Below are positions 1 to 8,126 of a DNA stretch of 30,416 bases, in pieces. The translations under genes and the position numbers were made by a program. Position 1 is the stretch's first letter. Every line of letters begins with the position of its first letter. The notes under the pieces were generated by a model. It was not told the origin of the DNA, made no database searches, and saw only the letters and a program-made list of their open reading frames with translations. Source of the stretch: Pollutimonas bauzanensis_A (lineage in GTDB: Bacteria; Pseudomonadota; Gammaproteobacteria; Burkholderiales; Burkholderiaceae_B); contig NZ_JBEBUX010000040.1 in assembly GCF_040393045.1 (NCBI RefSeq), positions 1-30,416 on the forward strand, in the 5' to 3' direction.

Positions 1-1178
1 GCGGCCGCATCGCCGGTCACGACTTCCACCAGCGCACCTTCACGCAAGCGATCCACCCCTTCTATTACCACCCTCTGGCCTTCGCTCAGGCCGGAAGTGA
101 TCGCCACACGCTTGTCATCCACCTGCCCGACTACGACAGGCTGCACATGCACCTTGTTATCGTCACCGACCAGATAGACAAATGCGCCTATGGATCCCTG
201 CTGGATCGCCATCGTTGGCACTATCAGCGCTGGCGTGGTGGCTACCTGCAAACGCGCGTTGACAAACTGGTTGGGAAAGAGCGATTCGTCTTCATTGGCG
301 AAACGCGCCTTGAGCTTGACCGTGCCGGTGGCGACATCGATTTGATTATCCAGCGACATCAATTCGCCAGTGGCAATCTTGTTCAAATCATCGCGATCGT
401 ATAAATCGACCGCCAGCGTCTTGCCGGCGCGGATCTGCTTGAGCACGTCCGGCAGTTGCGCCTGAGGCAAGGTAAACAGTACTGAAATGGGCTGCGTCTG
501 GGTAATAACCACCAACCCATCTGTACTGGACGCGTTAATCATATTGCCCTGATCCATCTTGCGCAGACCAAGCCGCCCCGACAGCGGCGCAATAATCTTG
601 GTAAAGCTGAGCTGCAGCTTTGCACTATCGACTGCCGCCTGATCGCTTTTGCGGGAACCCAGATGCTGCTGGACCAACGCTGCTTGCGCATCGACCTGCT
701 GCTTGGCGATGGAGTTTTGCTTGAAAAGCAATTGGTAGCGCTGCAAGTCGCGCTGCGCGTTCTGCAGTTGCGCTTCATTCTGCTTTTGCTGCCCCAACGC
801 CCGGTCCAGCTCGACTTGGAATGGGCGCGGATCGATCTGCGCCAACACATCACCTTCTTGCACCTTCTGCCCGTCGGAAAAAGCGATTTTCTGAAGTTCG
901 CCATCTACCCGGCTGCGCACGGTGACCGTATTAAATGCGGTCACCGTGCCTATGGCTTTCAATACATGATTGATGGGCCCGGCCTCGACCGTTGCCAGCT
1001 TTACCGGAACCGCCATGGCCGGCATGCCGCCCATACCGTGGCCGCCGCCGGGGGATTGCGGCTGCGCGCTCCCCTTGGTGAAAAACCAATAGCCACCGGC
1101 ACAAACCAGCACCAATACTAACGCCCACAGCCACCGGCCGCGACGCGGACGATAAGATTCGGAGCTTGAATCCGACAT
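1..1178 (-). CDS. mdtA: RND efflux periplasmic adaptor subunit, MdtA-like (3' end outside window)
   Basis: Membrane fusion protein that would link an inner-membrane RND pump to an outer-membrane channel. Read on the minus strand from ATG at 1178, the frame stays open to the window edge (about 392 residues), so the C-terminus is missing. Visible: a basic N-terminus followed by a hydrophobic anchor (about residues 16-32, WLWALVLVLVCAGGYW), a His/Gly/Met-rich linker, then the first beta-barrel/lipoyl half with the family pattern IGTVTAFNTVTVRSRVDG, a long Gln-rich alpha-hairpin, and the second lipoyl half ending IIAPLSGRLGLR. The wording and order match MdtA of MdtABC-type pumps. The pump genes would lie beyond coordinate 1. 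The open frame is split among shorter antisense and shadow reading frames because it has no stop inside the window. Substrates cannot be inferred. Confidence 0.88.
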   Translation of the reverse strand, partial: MSDSSSESYRPRRGRWLWALVLVLVCAGGYWFFTKGSAQPQSPGGGHGMGGMPAMAVPVKLATVEAGPINHVLKAIGTVTAFNTVTVRSRVDGELQKIAFSDGQKVQEGDVLAQIDPRPFQVELDRALGQQKQNEAQLQNAQRDLQRYQLLFKQNSIAKQQVDAQAALVQQHLGSRKSDQAAVDSAKLQLSFTKIIAPLSGRLGLRKMDQGNMINASSTDGLVVITQTQPISVLFTLPQAQLPDVLKQIRAGKTLAVDLYDRDDLNKIATGELMSLDNQIDVATGTVKLKARFANEDESLFPNQFVNARLQVATTPALIVPTMAIQQGSIGAFVYLVGDDNKVHVQPVVVGQVDDKRVAITSGLSEGQRVVIEGVDRLREGALVEVVTGDAA

Positions 1179-1439
1179 GCACAGTTCTCCGGTTCATACG
1201 AAACAGCCGCTATTTTCACCGATCGGCGCCGTAACAGGCGCGCAAACCGGACATTTGAAATGCAATGCAACAACAATTTAAGAAAACACGGCATTTGCAC
1301 AACGCCAACAATGCATTCATAACGTCTACAGACGCGCCTGCTCACCCCATTGTCCATGGCGATGTTCAGATGGCGTATATCGTTATACCGTTGTCCGGTG
1401 GATTAGCTCGCGGAGCGAGGGTACCTTGCCCCGAGCCCA

Positions 1440-2192
1440 CTAGACATTGCAGCGCGCCAGCTTGAACGGCACATCAGTGCTGATGGCCTGTGGCTTCAGA
1501 TCCTGGTCTTGGGCGGCAAAACGCACCCAGATCACATATTTGTTGGCACTCATTTCGGGGAATACATTCAGCGCGGCATCGACCCACACACGTAATAGCT
1601 GGAACAGCTTGCCCCCCAGCATTTCCTGGTAAGCCCCTTCACGAGCCACCAAGTCGACGACGTCGCCCGAATCCCGCAGCAAACGCAAAATAAGAGCCAG
1701 CCCTTTGTACAGAGGCATAAATGGCATGATCCACTTGCGCAAATCGGACGCGCGCGCCTCTTCGGGCTTGATCTGCCACGAAAAATACGACGGCATATCA
1801 ACCTGAGAAGATCCACCGGGAATCGCTATGCGGCCGCGTAAGCTGGCCAGCCAGTCGTTATCGCGCAATTCCTGGCCAATCCGGCCTTGCGCACTGAGTT
1901 CGGCGGTAGCCTGCTGGATTTCGGAAAGCATGCTGTCGAGCATGCGGGGATCTACCCCGGGGTGCTCGCGCAACGCGCTAAGTGAATTTCGTTGACGTTC
2001 GAGGTCTTGTAGAACAGCGCCACGCAAGTCGGTACGATCGCAGATATCCAGTAAATCGAATAGCGTGGCGACCGAGATATGATGGAAATGCGCGTCAGTG
2101 CCCTTGGCGAAGAAAAATAGCCTGTCGAACAAATGCTCGACTCTTAACAGAGACCGAACGCGTTCATTGCAAGGATATTCATAAAGAATCAC
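1440..2192 (-). CDS. zapD: Cell division protein ZapD
   Basis: Z-ring-associated protein that cross-links and bundles FtsZ filaments at midcell. The 250-residue product has the family's characteristic N-terminus (MILYEYPCNERVRSLLRVEHLFDR) and the conserved central and C-terminal segments (PSYFSWQ, DLRKWIMPFMPL, YQEMLGG, YVIWVRF). Length is usual for ZapD (DUF1342). The start is GTG at 2192; no ATG gives the conserved N-terminus. A weak AAGG lies about 11 nt upstream. It sits 25 bp after coaE, in the order pilD-coaE-zapD common in beta- and gammaproteobacteria, so co-transcription is likely. The yacG gene that often follows zapD is not present downstream. Confidence 0.95.
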   Translation of the reverse strand: MILYEYPCNERVRSLLRVEHLFDRLFFFAKGTDAHFHHISVATLFDLLDICDRTDLRGAVLQDLERQRNSLSALREHPGVDPRMLDSMLSEIQQATAELSAQGRIGQELRDNDWLASLRGRIAIPGGSSQVDMPSYFSWQIKPEEARASDLRKWIMPFMPLYKGLALILRLLRDSGDVVDLVAREGAYQEMLGGKLFQLLRVWVDAALNVFPEMSANKYVIWVRFAAQDQDLKPQAISTDVPFKLARCNV

Positions 2193-2217
2193 GCGACCAA
2201 AGACCTTAATTAATTGA

Positions 2218-2853
2218 TTATGTACGACTGCCCGCTAACTTGCCTGACGATTCCGACGCCAATGCGCACCAACTGATGTGTAAATCTCGAGCCCGATGTT
2301 CAAGTTCTTCGATGCTGGTATGCGCGTCGTTCAGCACAACATCATCGGCCACGGCCAAACGCGCTTCCCGCGACGCTTGAGCAGACATGATACGCCCAAT
2401 AGCCTCAGGCGTCAGCCCGCTGCGGGCCTTGACCCGCGCCACCTGGGTTGCGGGATCGCAATCGACTACGCAAATGCGATCAACTTGATCCCGCCAACGG
2501 CCGGATTCAACCAGCAACGGTACAACGAAAACAAGATAACACCCTTGCGCTGACGCAGCCCTTCGCTTTGTAACGGAACCTATCATAGGGTGAATAATGG
2601 CCTCGAGCTGGTGCCGGGCTTCGGGGCTGGCAAAGACCAGATCGCGCATCGCCTGGCGATCCAGCGCACCGGTAGGGGAAATGATATCCGGCCCGAATTG
2701 CTGGCGTATCGGTTCTATAGCGAGGCCGCCCGGCGCGGTAAGGTCGTGCGCAATGACATCCGTATCTATTACGGCGGCGCCCCACGAGGCAAAGAAATCG
2801 GCAACGCGGCTTTTACCCGAGCCTATGCCCCCTGTCAGACCTATTTTGAACAT
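2218..2853 (-). CDS. coaE: Dephospho-CoA kinase
   Basis: Catalyses the last step of coenzyme A biosynthesis, ATP-dependent phosphorylation of dephospho-CoA, in the cytoplasm. The P-loop GGIGSGKS is at residues 8-15, followed by the expected DTDVIAHDLT segment and the LID region (VFVVPLLVE, then VDCDPATQVARVKAR). Product is 211 residues, typical for CoaE. I start at ATG 2853 (MFKIGLTGGIGSGK); the frame is open further upstream to a TTG at 2892, but that would add 13 residues not seen in the family. It lies 16 bp after the prepilin peptidase stop and 25 bp before zapD, suggesting a three-gene operon. panC and panD, earlier steps of the same CoA pathway, are elsewhere in the window. Confidence 0.96.
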   Translation of the reverse strand: MFKIGLTGGIGSGKSRVADFFASWGAAVIDTDVIAHDLTAPGGLAIEPIRQQFGPDIISPTGALDRQAMRDLVFASPEARHQLEAIIHPMIGSVTKRRAASAQGCYLVFVVPLLVESGRWRDQVDRICVVDCDPATQVARVKARSGLTPEAIGRIMSAQASREARLAVADDVVLNDAHTSIEELEHRARDLHISWCALASESSGKLAGSRT

Positions 2854-2869
2854 ATCGATACGCCTAGAA

Positions 2870-3631
2870 CTACCAAAAATACGAATGTACAACAGACCCG
2901 GTCATTAACGCAGCAATTCCTGCCGCTGCCAAAAACGGCCCGAAGGGGTAAGCACCAGTAGGCGTAAGGGTTCTTTGCCTGCCCATGGCAAACAGTACAC
3001 CTACAACGCAGGCCACGAACAAGACGCTGACCAAAGGACGCCACCCCAGCCATGCGCCCAATGCGGCCAACAGTTTGAAGTCGCCATAACCCATGCCTTC
3101 ACGGCCGCTCAGCGCCTTGAATAGCCAGAACAGCAACCACAAGATGCCGTAGCCCAGCATAGCGCCGGCGATGGCTATCCTGAGATCAGGGCCGTGGCCC
3201 GACCACGCCAAGACAATTCCCAGCCACAACAAAGGCAAGGTCAGCGCATCCGGCAAAAGGCGGGTGCGCGCATCGATCAGGGCCAGCATCAATAGCATCG
3301 CGGTTGCGGCTGCAAGGCCCAGAAAGTAGAACGTATCGCCATGCAAAACATATAATCTTACAAAGCTAGCCGCCAATAGGGCGGCGCAGGCCGAACCCGC
3401 AAGCCAGCCTTGAACGCCTTGGGCGAGATTGCCTGGCGCCGTACCAAACCGACACAAAGCTTGACGCAATGCGGCTCGCAAGGTAGCCGCATCGGCCTCG
3501 CCGCCCCCGGCCAGTACGCCTGCATAGGCCCTGGCAACCCTTTCACACCACACACCTACGACAGCACCTGAACCAACGAGCAGAAAAATGCGTAGAATGC
3601 TTATTGCCCCCTGTTGATGGAAAAACTCCAT
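2870..3631 (-). CDS. pilD: Prepilin peptidase (type IV leader peptidase, A24 family), reduced N-terminal domain
   Basis: Inner-membrane aspartic protease that removes leader peptides from type IV pilin or type II secretion pseudopilin precursors. The 253-residue product is strongly hydrophobic with about seven to eight membrane segments. Both catalytic aspartates are in context: LALIDARTRLLPD (Asp120) and GMGYGDFKLLAA (Asp184, the GxGD-type motif). The cytoplasmic loop between the first and second membrane segments has no CxxC pairs; only isolated Cys29, Cys60 and Cys82 are present, whereas classical PilD has a tetracysteine zinc site there. ATG 3631 is preceded by AAGGA about 4 nt upstream; a TTG at 3670 would extend the frame. 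The start overlaps the divergent lipoprotein start within a CATG. No pilB or pilC adjoins it. Confidence 0.9.
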   Translation of the reverse strand: MEFFHQQGAISILRIFLLVGSGAVVGVWCERVARAYAGVLAGGGEADAATLRAALRQALCRFGTAPGNLAQGVQGWLAGSACAALLAASFVRLYVLHGDTFYFLGLAAATAMLLMLALIDARTRLLPDALTLPLLWLGIVLAWSGHGPDLRIAIAGAMLGYGILWLLFWLFKALSGREGMGYGDFKLLAALGAWLGWRPLVSVLFVACVVGVLFAMGRQRTLTPTGAYPFGPFLAAAGIAALMTGSVVHSYFW

Positions 3632-4289
3632 GCCTTCCTTAGCCTTGTTCACTAAATCATCGTTTATCAAACCCGTGGGCGCCGCGTTGCTGGCGTTGGT
3701 TATGGCTGGGTGCGCCCAGCAGAAGCCCGCCGGATATTACGATACCCCCCACGATAGTACCGAATCAGACGCCCTGAATCAGGCGCAAGGACGCACCAGC
3801 GCACGCGCGCCATCGCAAATACAGCTTGATTTTGGCAACACCCAAGAAACGAGAAAACCCCAGGCGACACAAGACCAGGCAACTGAAACCGCCACAATCA
3901 AGGCGCGAGCCCTGATCGAAGCCAAAACATTCCTTGGAACCGTACCCTGCCTGGTTCCAAACAGCTCCTGCTCGGCGACGCGGGTAACGCTGACCCTGGC
4001 TCCGGGCGGCGAATGGCGTTCGCGTACCGTCATGCTGGACAACACCGACGCTAAAAACAATACGGCCGAACAGGGCTGCTGGAGCGTCATCGGCACCAAG
4101 CCGTTGCGTATCTTGCTTCAGTTGAAGAACGAAACCGTCAAAGCCAACCTGACCTTCGTTAATGACAACGTGCTGCGCGTCAACACATTCAATGAGATTC
4201 AGCCCGCCCTGGATTACCACCTTACACGCCAGCAAGACCTTGACCCCATCGACGAACTCGCAAGCCAGCCCGCGCTTCAGTGCGGATAA
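3630..4289 (+). CDS. NlpE-like outer membrane/periplasmic lipoprotein
   Basis: Predicted lipoprotein of 219 residues. A basic, hydrophobic signal (FIKPVGAALLALVMAG) ends in a lipobox-like MAGC, with lipidated Cys28. A low-complexity polar linker (residues 30-90) follows, rich in Gln, Thr and Ala. The C-terminal domain resembles the NlpE N-terminal fold: GTVPC, then TRVTLTLAPGGEWRSRTVML, then QGCWSVIG, then a final strand set. In classic NlpE the PC is followed by a close CxxC pair; here the cysteines are Cys107 and Cys114, six residues apart. NlpE senses surface attachment and copper stress through Cpx in Enterobacteria, but that role is not implied here. No good ribosome-binding site precedes ATG 3630. 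Confidence 0.72.
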   Translation: MPSLALFTKSSFIKPVGAALLALVMAGCAQQKPAGYYDTPHDSTESDALNQAQGRTSARAPSQIQLDFGNTQETRKPQATQDQATETATIKARALIEAKTFLGTVPCLVPNSSCSATRVTLTLAPGGEWRSRTVMLDNTDAKNNTAEQGCWSVIGTKPLRILLQLKNETVKANLTFVNDNVLRVNTFNEIQPALDYHLTRQQDLDPIDELASQPALQCG

Positions 4290-4301
4290 GCTACGGGTAG
4301 C

Positions 4302-4336
4302 CTGTTTACGACGCAGTCCGCTGCGTCAGTAAACAG
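4302..4336. terminator. Long hairpin at convergent gene ends
   Basis: Near-perfect inverted repeat: CTGTTTAC-GACGCAG, loop TCCG, then CTGCGTC-A-GTAAACAG. This makes a 15-bp stem with a single bulged A and a 4-nt loop. It lies 13 bp after the lipoprotein stop and covers the last codons of the convergent LuxR-type gene. No clear T-tract follows on either strand, so it may act as a bidirectional transcript-end structure rather than a textbook intrinsic terminator. Confidence 0.5.
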
Positions 4337-4536
4337 CGCGTTAGTTCGACAGCGTTCCTGACCTGCATTTTCTGGAAGATTCGGGCACGATGCGCCTCAA
4401 CGGTGCGTTGCGATACGCCCAGCTCGGCCGCGATTATCTTGTTAGGCTTACCCGATACGACGTAATCCATGACATCGCGCTCACGGGGAGTCAATACCGA
4501 AAACGGTGACTCGCCACGATCATGCCCCTGTACCAT
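4306..4536 (-). CDS. Small LuxR/FixJ-type helix-turn-helix protein
   Basis: A stand-alone DNA-binding protein of 76 residues consisting almost entirely of a LuxR_C_like domain: LTPRERDVMDYVVSGKPNKIIAAELGVSQ, RTVEAHRARIFQKM, then RNAVELTRCL. No receiver or ligand-binding domain is present, so it is an orphan effector domain. An ATG at 4542 abuts the AGGAG directly, whereas ATG 4536 has that AGGAG 6 nt upstream, so I prefer 4536. Its 3' end overlaps a strong hairpin. The target genes are unknown; the neighbours are a divergent stretch toward panC and a convergent lipoprotein gene. Confidence 0.85.
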   Translation of the reverse strand: MVQGHDRGESPFSVLTPRERDVMDYVVSGKPNKIIAAELGVSQRTVEAHRARIFQKMQVRNAVELTRCLLTQRTAS

Positions 4537-4643
4537 GCCCATCTCCTGAACGTATTGATTCCACGTTATTTTGTCACGATACGTTACAGATGTCTCCTGT
4601 CAGATCTTACAGAGGATCCACTGGCGACATAGCAGGCCGGCGC

Positions 4644-5486
4644 TTAAATCTCCAGATTATCGATCAGACGCGTAGTGCCCAGTTTTGCCGCGGCCAACAC
4701 GACCAGGGGCTCGCGCGCACTGATTTCACTTGCCGTGGGGATTAATAAATCACGTTGGCGGCGCAGCGACACATAATCAACCGTCCAGCCGCGACTGCGC
4801 AAGTGTTCGATTGCATGCCGTTCCAGCGCTTCAGGATCGGTATGTCCTTCCTGGATGCGGGCCTTCACGCTCTCGAGGGCAACATACAGCTGCGGCGCTT
4901 CGCTGCGCTGTGCGTCGTCCAGAAACCGGTTGCGCGACGACAGCGCCAGGCCATTAGTCTCGCGAACCGTTTCATGGGCCAGGATATTGACGGGCAACTG
5001 AAATTGCCGGCACATGTTACGTATCACCATCAATTGCTGATAATCTTTTTTGCCGAATACCGCCACGCTGGGCTGTACACAGGAAAACAGTTTCAGCACC
5101 ACCGTACTCACACCGGTGAAAAAACCTGGACGGAACTCGCCTTCCAGAATGCCGCCCAAGTCTTCGGGGGGCTGAATCCGGAAATTCTGGGGTTCTGGGT
5201 ACATTTCCCGTTCATTCGGTGCGAACAGCACATACACGTCGCGGGCCCGCTCCAGTTTTTCAATATCGTCAGCCAACGTTCGAGGATACTGTTCGAAATC
5301 TTCATTGGGGCCGAATTGCAGGCGGTTGACAAAAATACTGGCTACGACTGGGTCGCCATGCTGGCGGGCCAGCTTCATCAATGCCAAGTGGCCTTCATGC
5401 AGGTTACCCATGGTGGGTACAAATGCCACTCGCAACTGTCCGCGCAACTGATCACGCAACTCTTCGATGGTGTGAACGACTTTCAA
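4644..5486 (-). CDS. panC: Pantothenate synthetase
   Basis: Condenses pantoate and beta-alanine with ATP to make pantothenate, the CoA precursor. The 280-residue product shows the nucleotidyl-transferase signature PTMGNLHEGH (residues 24-33, containing the HxGH motif), VFGKKDYQQL (from residue 143) and the LSSRN motif (residues 182-186). Length matches the family. The start is TTG at 5486: the conserved MKVVHTIEELR sequence begins there and GGAG lies 7 nt upstream, while no ATG fits. It follows scpA by 36 bp and probably ends the DUF3460-scpA-panC operon. Its partner enzyme for making beta-alanine, panD, is about 13 kb away on the other strand. Confidence 0.96.
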   Translation of the reverse strand: MKVVHTIEELRDQLRGQLRVAFVPTMGNLHEGHLALMKLARQHGDPVVASIFVNRLQFGPNEDFEQYPRTLADDIEKLERARDVYVLFAPNEREMYPEPQNFRIQPPEDLGGILEGEFRPGFFTGVSTVVLKLFSCVQPSVAVFGKKDYQQLMVIRNMCRQFQLPVNILAHETVRETNGLALSSRNRFLDDAQRSEAPQLYVALESVKARIQEGHTDPEALERHAIEHLRSRGWTVDYVSLRRQRDLLIPTASEISAREPLVVLAAAKLGTTRLIDNLEI

Positions 5487-5522
5487 GGAAATCTCCGTGC
5501 GGAATGAGGTTCTTCCGCCTGA

Positions 5523-6401
5523 TCAGGCGGCGGCGCGTATGTATGACAAACGCACATAAATAGGGGCATAGGGTTCTACCTGGGTAATGTCGAGCAGCGA
5601 CTCGCGCGCCAGCTCTAGCATGGCCAGGAAATGGACGACCAAAATGGCGACAGCATCGCCCTGATCGACTCGTTCGCTAAATAATTCGGTAAATTCCATG
5701 AAACGCACATCACCCAGTCGGCGCAGGATCTGACTCATGTGATCGCGTACCGAGAGTTGCTCGCGCGTAATCCGATGGTGGGCGTTAAGCTGCGCACGCC
5801 GCATGATATCGAGCCAGGCATTGCGCAAGTCGTCGGGACTGACATCCGGCAATGCTTGCTCGAACTCCAGGTCCATCAGGGCGTGCGTGCGTTGAAAGTC
5901 CCTGCCCAACTGAGGTAAAGCATCAAGCTTGCGTGCCGCCAGCTTCATCTGCTCGTACTCCAGCAGGCGCCTTACCAGTTCAGCGCGCGGATCATCAACC
6001 TCTTCGCCTGTGTCGGTCTTTTTGACCGGCAGCAACATGCGTGATTTGATTTCAATAAGCAGCGCCGCCATCAGCAGGTATTCGCCAGCCAATTCCAGAT
6101 TGTGCTTACGTATCTGGTCGACATACGACAAATACTGCTTGGTGACCTCGGCCATGGGAATATCAAGCACATTGAAATTCTGCTTGCGTATCAGGTAAAG
6201 CAGCAAATCCAGCGGCCCCTGGAAGGTCTCAAGAAAAACCTCCAGGGCATCGGGAGGAATATATAGATCTTGCGGCATCGCAAACAAAGGCTCGCCATAC
6301 AGGCGAGCCAGCGCCACGCTGTCGATCACGTCGGGCGTGCTGTCTATAGCCGGGGCAACCAAGGCATCAAGTCCATTGGCAGCTGGCTTGGGCAAAGCCA
6401 T
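5523..6401 (-). CDS. scpA: Segregation and condensation protein A (kleisin)
   Basis: Kleisin subunit that bridges SMC heads with ScpB in chromosome condensation and segregation. The 292-residue product starts with a variable, Ala/Pro-rich N-terminus of about 50 residues, then the family core VFLETFQGPLDLLLYLIRKQ, DIPMAEVTKQYLSYV, LELAGEYLLMAALLIEIKSRMLLP, and ends with a winged-helix-like C-terminus (VVHFLAMLELARE). The start is ATG 6401, only 8 bp after the DUF3460 stop, with no obvious SD, so translational coupling is likely. scpB and smc are not in the window. A panC gene follows after 36 bp, an order seen in other Alcaligenaceae. Confidence 0.94.
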   Translation of the reverse strand: MALPKPAANGLDALVAPAIDSTPDVIDSVALARLYGEPLFAMPQDLYIPPDALEVFLETFQGPLDLLLYLIRKQNFNVLDIPMAEVTKQYLSYVDQIRKHNLELAGEYLLMAALLIEIKSRMLLPVKKTDTGEEVDDPRAELVRRLLEYEQMKLAARKLDALPQLGRDFQRTHALMDLEFEQALPDVSPDDLRNAWLDIMRRAQLNAHHRITREQLSVRDHMSQILRRLGDVRFMEFTELFSERVDQGDAVAILVVHFLAMLELARESLLDITQVEPYAPIYVRLSYIRAAA

Positions 6402-6409
6402 TAGGACGA

Positions 6410-6598
6410 CTAGTTCGTTTGGTACACGTACGGTTTTTGCGGCACCTTGGCGGCACGAAAACCTTCCTGGACGTCAGCATCGATGTGCTTGTCCCAGAGA
6501 CGGCCGCGGCCCTCGCGCTGACGCGCTTCGGTATCGGGGTGTTCCGTTTTGTACTTTTTCAGAAACTGGGTGATTTCCGATTCGAAATTCTTTGCCAT
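6410..6598 (-). CDS. DUF3460 family small protein
   Basis: A 62-residue soluble, charged protein of unknown function. It matches the DUF3460 pattern known from beta-proteobacteria: MAKNFESEITQFLKKYK, HPDTEARQREGRGRLWD, then a C-terminal QKPYVYQ. It starts at ATG 6598 and heads the unit with scpA and panC. No catalytic motif, signal peptide or membrane segment is visible. The position immediately upstream of scpA is conserved in related genomes, but no functional link is demonstrated. Confidence 0.85.
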   Translation of the reverse strand: MAKNFESEITQFLKKYKTEHPDTEARQREGRGRLWDKHIDADVQEGFRAAKVPQKPYVYQTN

Positions 6599-6670
6599 AA
6601 TGCTTACGTACCAAATCTGGTTAACCGACGAAGTTCAAGTTTACTTCACTCGCGCACAATTGAATGCCTA

Positions 6671-8125
6671 ATGCCGTCTGACACCTCTGCACCAACCACT
6701 AACACACCAAACCTGCCGCTTTCCGCGCGCGAACGCAGTGCAATCCGAATGATACCGTTTATTGTTGGATGCGCACTGTTCATGCAGATGCTGGACTCAA
6801 CTGTCGTCGCTACCGCCTTGCCGGCCATGGCGGTTTCGCTGGGGTCGTCGGTGGTGCGCATGAATGTTGCGATAACCAGCTATTTGCTCGCGGTCGCGGT
6901 GTTTGTACCCATTAGCGGGTGGGCTGCCGACCGTTTCGGCGCAAAACGGGTATTCATTGCCGCGATCCTGCTTTTTACGCTTAGCTCTATAGCCTGCGCC
7001 GCATCGCAAAGCATTGCCCAGCTGGTGGTCTCTCGTGTCGTGCAAGGGCTGGCCGGCGCCATGATGGTGCCCGTGGGGCGAATTATCCTGCTGCGCAAGA
7101 TCCCCAAGACAGAACTGCTCAAAGCCATGGCGTTTCTGTCGCTGCCTGCATTGCTGGGGCCGATCATTGGCCCGCCGCTGGGCGGGTTCCTGGTGACCTA
7201 CGCCTCGTGGCACTGGATATTCCTGATCAATATACCGGTAGGCATACTAGGCATCGGCCTGATCATGTACTACATCAAGGATGACTATCCTGTGACCGCG
7301 CCGCGCCTGGATTGGATCGGCTTTATTCTTAGCGCCGTCAGCCTGGCCGCCCTGGTATCGGGCTTCGAAGCCATGGGCCATCAGTCGATGTCCTGGTCGG
7401 AACTATCAATACTGGTGGGTGTTGGCCTGGCCTGCGGCCTGCTATATATCTGGCATGCCAAGCGGGTCGACTACCCGATTATTGATTTATCGTTGTTGCG
7501 TACGCCCACTTTCGCTATTTCCACGCTAGGCGGCAATTTATGTCGATTCGGTGTGGGCGCCAGCCCTTTTCTGCTGGCGATCTTGCTGCAAGTCGGGTTC
7601 GGGCTGTCGCCTTTTTCAGCGGGCATGATCACGTTTACCAGCGCGGTGGGCGCAATGATCATGAAATTCGTGGCCAGCCCCATCATTCAGCGCTTCGGTT
7701 TCAAGCGGGTACTAGTCGTCAATGCCTTGCTTACCGCCGTCTTTATTGCCCTGTGCGGGCTTTTCCGGGCCGATACGCCAATATGGATCATGGCTGCGAT
7801 CCTGGTCATAGGCGGCTTTTTCCGGTCGCTGCAGTTTACCGCCGTGAATACGCTGACCTATGCCGACCTGGGCTCGAAAGACATGAGCCGGGCCAGCAGC
7901 TTTGCCGCAATGGCCCAGCAGTTGGGCATCAGCCTGGGAGTAGCCTGCGCGGCAGTCACGCTAAACCTGAGCATGAGCTTGCGAGGCGGCTCGGAACTGG
8001 CCCTGGTAGACATTATCTGGGGCTTCGTTGCGATCGGGCTGATTACAGCGGCGTCGGCGATTTCGTTTTCCCGGCTTCCCGTCGATGCGGGAGACCATCT
8101 GAACAAAAACCAACGCCCGCGGTAA
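6671..8125 (+). CDS. MFS multidrug transporter, DHA2 (EmrB/QacA) family
   Basis: Drug:proton antiporter-like inner-membrane protein of 484 residues with about 14 hydrophobic segments. Diagnostic motifs are present: motif D1 LDSTVVATALP near the start, motif A GWAADRFGAKRVF after the second segment, RVVQGLAGAMMVPVGR (motif B) and the antiporter motif C region GPIIGPPLGGFL. The frame is open upstream to 6419, but that part overlaps DUF3460 and has no transporter character. ATG 6671 (MPSDTSAPTT) gives a normal length, though its ribosome-binding site is weak. It stands alone: no EmrA-like adaptor or regulator adjoins it. It meets acnA tail-to-tail with one base between the stop codons. Substrate unknown. 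Confidence 0.9.
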   Translation: MPSDTSAPTTNTPNLPLSARERSAIRMIPFIVGCALFMQMLDSTVVATALPAMAVSLGSSVVRMNVAITSYLLAVAVFVPISGWAADRFGAKRVFIAAILLFTLSSIACAASQSIAQLVVSRVVQGLAGAMMVPVGRIILLRKIPKTELLKAMAFLSLPALLGPIIGPPLGGFLVTYASWHWIFLINIPVGILGIGLIMYYIKDDYPVTAPRLDWIGFILSAVSLAALVSGFEAMGHQSMSWSELSILVGVGLACGLLYIWHAKRVDYPIIDLSLLRTPTFAISTLGGNLCRFGVGASPFLLAILLQVGFGLSPFSAGMITFTSAVGAMIMKFVASPIIQRFGFKRVLVVNALLTAVFIALCGLFRADTPIWIMAAILVIGGFFRSLQFTAVNTLTYADLGSKDMSRASSFAAMAQQLGISLGVACAAVTLNLSMSLRGGSELALVDIIWGFVAIGLITAASAISFSRLPVDAGDHLNKNQRPR

Positions 8126-8126
8126 G

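Noticed and set aside
1406..1436. Imperfect palindrome between zapD and mdtA around GGTACC, with GCTCG/CGAGC ends
   Set aside because: Only the outer 5 bp and a few internal bases pair, and no T-tract follows. It is too weak to call a terminator or repeat.
4755..5507. A 250-codon open frame antisense to panC
   Set aside because: It lies opposite the highly conserved panC frame, has no family resemblance or good start, and reflects codon bias of the real gene.
6419..6670. N-terminal extension of the MFS transporter frame
   Set aside because: It overlaps DUF3460, lacks membrane character and would make the protein too long for the family. ATG 6671 is preferred.
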